Assembly: GCA_030746455.1 (NCBI GenBank)
Contig: JASLMQ010001068.1
Span: forward strand, 1 to 12,263
Length of the DNA: 12,263 bases
Origin: Candidatus Latescibacterota bacterium
Lineage (GTDB): Bacteria; Latescibacterota; UBA2968; GCA-2709665
Direction: 5' to 3'
This document shows positions 7,518 through 12,263 of this stretch, piece by piece. The first letter of the stretch is position 1. Each line of letters opens with the position of its first letter. The translations under genes were made by a program, and so were the position numbers. The notes beneath the pieces were generated by a model. The model had not been told where the DNA came from. It saw only the letters and a list, made by a program, of their open reading frames with translations, and did no database searches.

Positions 7518-8618
7518 TCATTCAGCCTTGGGTTCTGTCACCCTCTCTTCACGGCGGGATTCGAGTGCCGCTCGCGCCAGTATCTCAAAGCCCCCCCTGG
7601 CTCGAGGACAGGTCTCCTCGAGAAGCGCCTCAACCAGGACATCCCCTGGCACGTCTCCGGCCCAACGACGGACGGTCCAGATCGCGTTCAGCCGCACCTG
7701 TCTGCTGGGATCCCTCAACAAGGGGATGATGAGCGGAAGAAACTCCTTCCGTCGACGCTCATCCGGCACGTCGATCTTTCGCATCAGACCGTGCATCGCG
7801 TACTTGCGAACCTTCCTGTTGCTGTCCGAGAGGGCCCTCTTGAGCAGCGCGACAGCCGTGTCCGTCGGCGGCACGTCGTCGAGGTAGGCCGCGGCGGCCC
7901 GCCGCGTCTTCCAGTGCGGTATTCCCATCGCCCTGGCGAAGCCCTCCTCGCCGGCCGATCCGATCTTCTGGATCGCGACCGAGATCTCCGACTTCCAGAG
8001 GTTGCGACGGTTCGGATAGGCGTTGAGCAGCTCGAACACCCGGTCCGCGAAATCGCCCTTTGGCGCGCTGTCTTTGAGAACCTCTTCGACCATCTCCATC
8101 ATCCCCTTCTTCAGCCTGTTTCGTGCGTCGTGCAGCCGCCGCTTCACCGTGCCGACGGGGATCTCCTGCAAGCTCGCGACCTGCTCCTGCGTGAACCCGT
8201 CGATGTAGAAGAGCGTTGTGGTCTCGCGTTGGGCCTTGCTCAGCCGGCCGATCTCGGCCAGCACCCGGTCGCGCAGCTCCCTGTTCTCCATCTCGACGTG
8301 CGGCGTGGGCCCCGGGTCACGCAGACCGTGCATCTCATCGAGATCGACGACCAGAGGCTTCCGGTTGAGGTGGTTGATGCTCCGGTTGATCGCGATGGTT
8401 CTCAACCAGGGCCCCAGTCGGCCGGCCTCCCGCAGGTTCTTCAGGGTCTGGAAGGCCTCCACAAAGACCGTCTGCGCGATGTCCTCTGCGTCGTGGAAGT
8501 TGCGCACCTTCGCCAGGGCCACACCGAACACCGCGTCCTTGTATCGCTCGATGATCGGGGCGAAGGCCTCCGGCCCGCCGGCCAGGGCCTCGGCGACCAG
8601 AGCCTCATCCGTTTCCAA
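7518..8618 (-). CDS. ECF-type RNA polymerase sigma factor with C-terminal HEAT-like domain
   Basis: A sigma-70-family factor of the extracytoplasmic-function type that directs RNA polymerase to a specific promoter set. Region 2 spans about residues 16-88 (AEDIAQTVFVEAFQTL at 44-59; GPWLRTIAINRSINHLNRK at 69-87). Region 4 spans about 120-172, with the helix-turn-helix FTQEQVASLQEIPVGTVKRR (142-161). Ordinary ECF factors stop near here (170-200 residues), but this one continues to 366. Residues 236-352 contain helical pairs with HEAT spacing: RRAAAAYLDDVP, KVRKYAMHGLMRKI and QVRLNAIWTVRRWAGDVP. The start is TTG: an in-frame TGA sits at 8634-8636 and no ATG or GTG lies between. No anti-sigma gene is visible on either side, so the HEAT part may control activity; this is inference. 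Confidence 0.9.
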   Translation of the reverse strand: METDEALVAEALAGGPEAFAPIIERYKDAVFGVALAKVRNFHDAEDIAQTVFVEAFQTLKNLREAGRLGPWLRTIAINRSINHLNRKPLVVDLDEMHGLRDPGPTPHVEMENRELRDRVLAEIGRLSKAQRETTTLFYIDGFTQEQVASLQEIPVGTVKRRLHDARNRLKKGMMEMVEEVLKDSAPKGDFADRVFELLNAYPNRRNLWKSEISVAIQKIGSAGEEGFARAMGIPHWKTRRAAAAYLDDVPPTDTAVALLKRALSDSNRKVRKYAMHGLMRKIDVPDERRRKEFLPLIIPLLRDPSRQVRLNAIWTVRRWAGDVPGDVLVEALLEETCPRARGGFEILARAALESRREERVTEPKAE

Positions 8619-8627
8619 GAATCCCGT

Positions 8628-8634
8628 CTCCCTT
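8628..8634 (-). promoter_or_regulatory. Ribosome binding site for the TTG start of the sigma factor
   Basis: On the minus strand AAGGGAG lies 9 bases before TTG (8618-8616). Together with the in-frame stop just upstream, it leaves this TTG as the only sensible start that keeps all of region 2. Confidence 0.55.
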
Positions 8635-8651
8635 CAGCGGCCTCACCCTCC

Positions 8652-8678
8652 ATGTCACAGATCTGCCCCAAAAGGTTC
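8652..8678 (-). promoter_or_regulatory. Possible ECF-type promoter of the sigma factor gene
   Basis: On the minus strand GAACCTTTT (8678-8670) resembles the GAAC-type -35 element of many ECF promoters. GTGACAT (8658-8652) lies 16 bases after GAAC, where a -10 element would be. A start near 8645 would give a leader of about 27 bases containing the ribosome site. ECF factors often transcribe their own genes. The -10 match is weak. Confidence 0.3.
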
Positions 8679-8735
8679 GGTCCTACGTGAGCTTGGCAGA
8701 CGGGTGGGGTGGGTGGTGTGCGCCTCCACGGCCTT

Positions 8736-8780
8736 CCTGGGGCTGACGCCCCAGGCTATTCACTCTCGCCCCTCCGGGGC
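8736..8780. repeat. Two GC-rich hairpins, possible dispersed repeat element
   Basis: CCTGGGGC (8736-8743) and GCCCCAGG (8748-8755) form an 8-bp stem with a TGAC loop. GCCCC (8768-8772) and GGGGC (8776-8780) form a 5-bp stem with a TCC loop. The spacing and wording (CAGCCCCGGAGGGGCGAGAG then ATAGCCTGGGGC on the minus strand) resemble intergenic repeats that I recall from several environmental bacterial genomes. They could also end transcripts of the oxidoreductase gene. Confidence 0.45.
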
Positions 8781-8783
8781 TGA

Positions 8784-8812
8784 TCTCTCTCTGCGTCTCC
8801 GCGTCTCTGCGG
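8784..8812 (-). repeat. CGCAGAGA-type short repeat, copy 1
   Basis: On the minus strand this reads as near-tandem units CGCAGAGA, CGCGGAGA, CGCAGAGA followed by GAGA. Translated in one frame it gives SRRDAETQRE, a peptide string familiar as an artefact of this kind of intergenic repeat. A second related copy lies at 11261-11302. Confidence 0.6.
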
Positions 8813-8822
8813 GAGAATGCCT

Positions 8823-8860
8823 CTCTCGGCGGGATAGAGCCCTTTCCATCACGCCGAGAG
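8823..8860 (-). terminator. Hairpin spanning the oxidoreductase stop codon
   Basis: CTCTCGGCG (8823-8831) and CGCCGAGAG (8852-8860) are exact 9-base inverted repeats around a 20-base loop. The 5' arm on the minus strand uses the last three sense codons of the oxidoreductase and the stop TGA (8851-8849) sits at the foot of the loop. No T-run follows, so a role in termination or 3'-end stability is only suggested. Confidence 0.4.
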
Positions 8861-9895
8861 CTTGACCACCTTCCCCGTGCGCGCCGACTCATAGCACGCC
8901 GACAGCACCTTTTGGCTCTGCAACCCCAGCTGGGCGTTGTTGGTCGGCTCGCGCCCCTCCAGCACCGCGGCGGAGAGCTCCGCAACCTCACCCATGTAGG
9001 TGTTGACCGGCTCAGGGGCGATCGCCTCGCCGCTGACGCCCTCCCGGGCCTGCGTGGCCTCATACGCCCCATCGGATTCCTCCAGGTAAGCCGTCATCTC
9101 ACCCGCCGGCTCCTGCCCGATCGTCCCGGTGCTGATAATGCTGCCCCTCGAGCCGTAGACCTCCAGCACGTTCTTGCACGCGTTGTCCGGAATGCAGAAG
9201 AACGCGTCCACCGTGGCCAGCGCGCCGCTGGTGAACCGGAGCATCGCCGTGGCCGAGTCCTCCGATTCGTAGGCGTGCACCGTGTTGTTGATGAAGCAGC
9301 TCACGGCCTCCAGCTCGCCGAAGAACATCTCCAGCAGATCGATCAGGTGGCCTCCCATGTCGATCAGCGAGCCGCCTCCCCCCGTGGCTGGATCCTGTCG
9401 CCAGGCACTCTCTATGGGTGGATACCAGCACGACAGCTGCGCGCGACCGTAGGTCAACGTGCCCAGCTTCCCGTCCTCGATCATCTCCAAAGCGGCAAGG
9501 TGCTGAGTGTTGAAGCGGTAGCAGAAGGCGGTGCCCAGCATCACGCCGGCCTCCCTGCTCACGGCAATCATCTCCTCTGCGTCGGCCACGGTCATACCCA
9601 GCGGCTTCTCGCAAAGCACGTGCTTGCCCGCCCGAGCGGCGGCAACGGCCTGCTCGAGGTGAAAGACCGCTGGGGTCGCGATGTACACCGCATCGATATC
9701 GGCAGCCAACAGTCCATCCAGGTCGGCCGCGGCCTCGGCGCCGAACTCCTCGGCCACCTCGCGGTTCACCCGTGCGTCCACGTCGTACACGGCAACAAGG
9801 CTGGCGTTGTCTGCCTGCATAATGCCTTCCGGAATGGTACGTCGACGGGCAACGCCCCCCGACCCGACCACACCCCATCTGACTGTGTCGGCCAT
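8849..9895 (-). CDS. Gfo/Idh/MocA family NAD(P)-dependent oxidoreductase
   Basis: A cytoplasmic dehydrogenase expected to oxidise or reduce a sugar, sugar acid or inositol. It has 348 residues, normal for the family. The N-terminal Rossmann fold shows VVGSGGVA (9-16). D38 in AVYDVD suggests NAD rather than NADP. EKP (96-98) supplies the conserved Lys97. The C-terminal alpha/beta domain contains GGGGSLIDMGGHLIDLL (172-188), with D179 and H183 in the positions of the catalytic Asp and His. ATG at 9895 is preceded by a near-perfect AGGAGGT (9909-9903) at 7 bases. The ceramidase-fold gene ends 12 bases upstream, its stop codon lying inside this ribosome site, so the two are surely one operon. The substrate cannot be read from the sequence. 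Confidence 0.93.
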   Translation of the reverse strand: MADTVRWGVVGSGGVARRRTIPEGIMQADNASLVAVYDVDARVNREVAEEFGAEAAADLDGLLAADIDAVYIATPAVFHLEQAVAAARAGKHVLCEKPLGMTVADAEEMIAVSREAGVMLGTAFCYRFNTQHLAALEMIEDGKLGTLTYGRAQLSCWYPPIESAWRQDPATGGGGSLIDMGGHLIDLLEMFFGELEAVSCFINNTVHAYESEDSATAMLRFTSGALATVDAFFCIPDNACKNVLEVYGSRGSIISTGTIGQEPAGEMTAYLEESDGAYEATQAREGVSGEAIAPEPVNTYMGEVAELSAAVLEGREPTNNAQLGLQSQKVLSACYESARTGKVVKLSA

Positions 9896-9902
9896 ATCGC
9901 AG

Positions 9903-9909
9903 ACCTCCT
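9903..9909 (-). promoter_or_regulatory. Strong ribosome binding site overlapping the upstream stop codon
   Basis: On the minus strand TAGGAGGT contains both the TAG stop of the ceramidase-fold gene (9910-9908) and AGGAGGT for the oxidoreductase. This points to translational coupling and roughly equal expression of the pair. Confidence 0.8.
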
Positions 9910-11242
9910 ATCCGTTGAAGAGCGCCCCGAGCTGCTCCAGGGCCGCCTCGGTCAGACGCTCGCCCGCATCCCGTTCGCATAGGGTGGCCCCAGGCGTCAC
10001 CTCATACCCGCCCTGGTCGAACGCCTCCAGCGTGGGAAGGTACCCGATCGCGTCATTGGCCAGCTCGATCACCATGGTGTGCTCGGCGGGCGACTCCGCC
10101 TTGATCCGGCGCCCGAACTCCGTGAAAACCTCGCCCGGCAGCCCCACGACGCCCAGGGACCCCACCCGGATGGCCATCACCTCCGCAACGTCATCCTCAT
10201 CCTGTCGTTCGTACATCTCGATCCACGTCGGAGCCGCGTATTCCGGGGGCAGACCGTCCTCCGGTCCATCGGGCGGATCGGTCTCCAGACGCTTCACCGC
10301 CTCGAGCGACCAGTCGTAGGTCTCCCGACTGATCGGCATCCGTTTCAGTGGAACACCGCGCCTGGACACCCGCACCCCGTCGCCCGGCGCAGAGGTCGCG
10401 TCCCCAGCGGGGCGTGTGACGGACTCTGCCAGCAGACCGCCCACGTGGTGAACCATATCGTGGCCCCTGCGGGCTACCTCGGAGGCCCGATGGTCGATGT
10501 GGTTGACATTGCCGCAGCACCCGTTGAAGAACGCCGTCACCAGACCGGGGCCCAGTGACCGCTCCATCTCTTGGGCGAGCACACCGGGGTAGTCGGCGGA
10601 GTAAAGCTGGTTCTCGTAGTCCAGAATGGCCGGGTGCAATCCGAAGTTCACCATCACGGCGGCAAGCCCATCGGCCCTCTGAACCGCAAGTGCCGCAACC
10701 TGAGGGTCGATCTCGCCATACGGGCCGGCATCCAGATCCGGGCCGATGGTCTCCCAGTTCATCCGGCACTGGCCGTCGGTGCATCGGATCCTGCGATAGA
10801 ACGAGATCCGATCCTCGTGCGCGTACCCGATCTGCAGGTCGCCATCAGCCAGATCCGCGTTCGCCATCACAGCCGCTTCGGAGGCCGTGGTCAGGAACGC
10901 CTCGATATCGGCGTCGTCCGACTTGGGCATGGTGTAGATCCGGCACGTCGAAGGTCCCGAGTGGGTGTGCGTTGCCGAAATCAGGATGTGGCCCGCCGGG
11001 ATGTCGCACCGCGCCGCGATGGCCCTCCGCATCATCGCCACCTGATCGCGCGTGAGCGCACAGATGTCCATCGCCATCAGGGCTGCCTTGGACCCCGAGG
11101 CGTCGGCGATCACGATCGCCTTGGCCATCAGGGGGTCGTGAACGCCCTGCGACGCGTAGTCGTCACGGAGGTTGCCCAGCAGTGGCAGACCGGCCTCCGG
11201 CGTGAAGTCCACCTGGGCGACCCCAACTTTGAGTGGCGACAT
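9908..11242 (-). CDS. Neutral/alkaline ceramidase-fold hydrolase, probably not a ceramidase
   Basis: It matches the N-terminal catalytic domain of neutral ceramidases (a zinc amidase family) over 444 residues; true neutral ceramidases are about 650-780 long and have a further C-terminal domain that is missing here. The likely zinc ligands are kept: H92 in ATHTHSGP, H203 in GLHPAIL, E371 in LPGEVFTEF and Y401 in GYLPT. The ceramidase nucleophile motif GDVSPN is replaced by GNVNH (244-248), so the catalytic Ser is Asn. No signal peptide is visible, whereas true ceramidases are usually exported. A cytoplasmic metal-dependent hydrolase of another amide or a sugar derivative is more likely. ATG at 11242 has GGAG 6 bases upstream. 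It is coupled to the downstream oxidoreductase gene. Family assignment good, function unknown. Confidence 0.85.
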   Translation of the reverse strand: MSPLKVGVAQVDFTPEAGLPLLGNLRDDYASQGVHDPLMAKAIVIADASGSKAALMAMDICALTRDQVAMMRRAIAARCDIPAGHILISATHTHSGPSTCRIYTMPKSDDADIEAFLTTASEAAVMANADLADGDLQIGYAHEDRISFYRRIRCTDGQCRMNWETIGPDLDAGPYGEIDPQVAALAVQRADGLAAVMVNFGLHPAILDYENQLYSADYPGVLAQEMERSLGPGLVTAFFNGCCGNVNHIDHRASEVARRGHDMVHHVGGLLAESVTRPAGDATSAPGDGVRVSRRGVPLKRMPISRETYDWSLEAVKRLETDPPDGPEDGLPPEYAAPTWIEMYERQDEDDVAEVMAIRVGSLGVVGLPGEVFTEFGRRIKAESPAEHTMVIELANDAIGYLPTLEAFDQGGYEVTPGATLCERDAGERLTEAALEQLGALFNG

Positions 11243-11260
11243 TGCGCGCTCCAGCCCTCC

Positions 11261-11302
11261 TCTCGGTCTCTGTCTTTCTCTGCGAGCTCTGCGGCTCTGC
11301 CT
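11261..11302 (-). repeat. CGCAGAGA-type short repeat, copy 2
   Basis: On the minus strand it reads GGCAGAGC, CGCAGAGC, CGCAGAGA, then AGACAGAGACCGAGAG. It shares the CGCAGAG unit and the purine-rich tail with copy 1 at 8784-8812 but is more decayed. It lies just upstream of the ceramidase-fold gene. Confidence 0.55.
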
Positions 11303-11305
11303 GCC

Positions 11306-11352
11306 CTTCCGAAGCTCCGGCAGGAGCGAAGGAGGGCGGGAGAACGCCCTTC
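11306..11352 (-). terminator. Hairpins after the aminotransferase gene
   Basis: Two overlapping structures are possible. GGAGGGCG (11331-11338) pairs with CGCCCTTC (11345-11352) around a 6-base loop, with one G-T pair. GCTCC (11314-11318) pairs with GGAGC (11323-11327), and the flanking CTTCC and GGAGG can extend it. They begin 9 bases beyond the aminotransferase stop. No T-run follows, so this may be an attenuator or a processing site rather than a full stop. Confidence 0.35.
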
Positions 11353-11360
11353 TACCATCC

Positions 11361-12263
11361 CTATTTCGAATACGCCTCGATCACCTTCACCACGGCGTTC
11401 GCGACCTGGTGCATATCGTCCTCGGAATACGACGGGAACGGGAAGCACGTGAAGGTGTGCGTCTCGTGCCAGAGCGCGTTGGGCACGTCGACGTTGCTGT
11501 AGTCCGAACTCTTGGGATCGGTGTATTCGCTGCTTTTGAACGGGAATCCCGAAGCGCCGAACGAGGTATGCTCGCGGAAGGCCCGCTCCGTGTGGCACTG
11601 CGGCCAGAAGACCTTCCACACGGGCGCGCCTTCCTCGCAGCAGGCCTGGACGAACTGCATGATGTCGCACGTCATGTTCTCGATGTCCAGGCTGTAGGCC
11701 ATGGTATACCAGCCGTTCCTGCGTTCCTCTGTATCGACGGGCACATACTTCACCTGGGGCAGGCCCTTCAGCGCATCCCTCACAATGGCCCCGTTCCGTT
11801 TGCGGGTCGGCATGTTCCAGTCGTCCATGCGCGCCAGCTCGGCCAGGCCGATCGCCGACTGCATCTCGGTCATCCGGTAGTTCCAGCCGATAATCTCCGG
11901 CCGGTAGGTTCGCTTTCCCTGACTCTCCACAATAACCTCACCATGGTTTCTCACCATTTGGGCAGTATGGGCGATTTCCTCGTCGTTGGTGATGAGCATG
12001 CCCCCCTCGCCGGTCATGATGTTCTTGCTTTCCGTGAAGGAGAAGATGCCGCAGTCGCCAATGGTACCCATATGCCTACCTTGGTAAGTTGCTCCCGGGG
12101 CTTGGGCGCAGTCCTCAATAACCTTTAGATTACGTTTCTTGGCAACTACCATAATCTCGTCTATATCCGCCGGGTGACCGAACAGGTGAACCACGATGAT
12201 TGCCCTCGTCCTCGGGGTGATGGCTTTTTCAATCAGGGCTGGGTCCAGGCAAAAAATGTCCGG
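11361..12263 (-). CDS. DegT/DnrJ/EryC1/StrS family PLP aminotransferase (5' end beyond the window)
   Basis: A pyridoxal-phosphate enzyme of the kind that aminates keto-sugars or keto-cyclitols. The 300 visible residues lack about the first 70-110 of a typical 370-410. Numbering from the first visible codon, EDCAQAPGA (50-58) supplies D51, which binds the cofactor ring nitrogen. K80 in SFTESKNIMTGEGG (75-88) is the Schiff-base lysine. RNHGE (106-110) and NYRMTEMQSAIGLAEL (128-143) are further family signatures. The reading frame is open to the right edge, so the apparent start at 12194 is only an internal GTG. It lies 118 bases upstream of the ceramidase-fold gene on the same strand. G+C is about 51% over 12061-12240 by my count, below its neighbours. 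The substrate is unknown. Confidence 0.93.
   Translation of the reverse strand, partial: PDIFCLDPALIEKAITPRTRAIIVVHLFGHPADIDEIMVVAKKRNLKVIEDCAQAPGATYQGRHMGTIGDCGIFSFTESKNIMTGEGGMLITNDEEIAHTAQMVRNHGEVIVESQGKRTYRPEIIGWNYRMTEMQSAIGLAELARMDDWNMPTRKRNGAIVRDALKGLPQVKYVPVDTEERRNGWYTMAYSLDIENMTCDIMQFVQACCEEGAPVWKVFWPQCHTERAFREHTSFGASGFPFKSSEYTDPKSSDYSNVDVPNALWHETHTFTCFPFPSYSEDDMHQVANAVVKVIEAYSK

Noticed and set aside
7791..8690. A 299-residue plus-strand open frame
   Set aside because: It is antisense to the sigma factor, whose regions 2 and 4 are unmistakable.
8912..9982. A 356-residue plus-strand open frame
   Set aside because: It is antisense to the clearly real Gfo/Idh/MocA gene, with no family signature and no ribosome site.
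11172..12128. A 318-residue plus-strand open frame
   Set aside because: It is antisense to the DegT aminotransferase gene, which has intact catalytic motifs; the frame crosses the repeat-bearing gap and shows no domain.
12192..12194. GTG as the start of the aminotransferase
   Set aside because: The frame continues upstream to the window edge with family-typical sequence (ITPRTRAIIVVHLFG), so this codon is an internal valine.

Overview
The window is GC-rich bacterial DNA, roughly 60-65% G+C by eye, with densely packed genes, mostly short gaps and strong Shine-Dalgarno sequences. There are no RNA genes, insertion sequences, CRISPR arrays or phage genes that I can see. The gene content is an inferred, not proven, pointer to an uncultured lineage such as Latescibacterota, Poribacteria, Planctomycetes or a relative: a Gfo/Idh/MocA oxidoreductase next to a ceramidase-fold hydrolase, a plant-type S9D glutamyl endopeptidase, an ECF sigma factor carrying HEAT repeats, and an acetamidase. 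No marker gene is present to settle this.

Left part (1-7356). An acetamidase/formamidase gene runs off the left edge on the minus strand. It diverges from a plus-strand group: a GT4-like glycosyltransferase (986-2299), a beta-CASP metallo-beta-lactamase RNase with a long duplicated C-terminal extension (2315-4861), and an S9D glutamyl endopeptidase (4969-7356). The 325-base divergent region holds a good sigma-70-type promoter on each strand. Copies of GGTGT/ACACC lie over both -35 boxes and look like a shared operator.

Middle (7357-8848). The plus-strand group converges on a minus-strand ECF sigma factor gene, and the gap holds three hairpins, one a perfect 22-bp stem. The sigma factor (7518-8618) has ordinary regions 2 and 4 followed by about 190 extra residues, the last part HEAT-like. 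No anti-sigma gene is visible nearby. Its upstream gap holds a possible ECF-type promoter, two GC-rich hairpins and a CGCAGAGA-type dispersed repeat.

Right part (8849-12263), all minus strand. A DegT-family PLP aminotransferase (entering from the right edge) is followed by a ceramidase-fold protein and a Gfo/Idh/MocA oxidoreductase. The last two are tightly coupled: the stop codon of the first lies inside the Shine-Dalgarno sequence of the second. DegT plus Gfo/Idh pairs are known from amino-sugar and aminocyclitol pathways, so a small sugar-derivative pathway is a reasonable guess, but no substrate can be read from the sequence.

The most interesting items are the sigma-HEAT fusion with a possible self-recognised promoter, and the RNase whose C-terminus is a tandem duplication of a domain I do not recognise.
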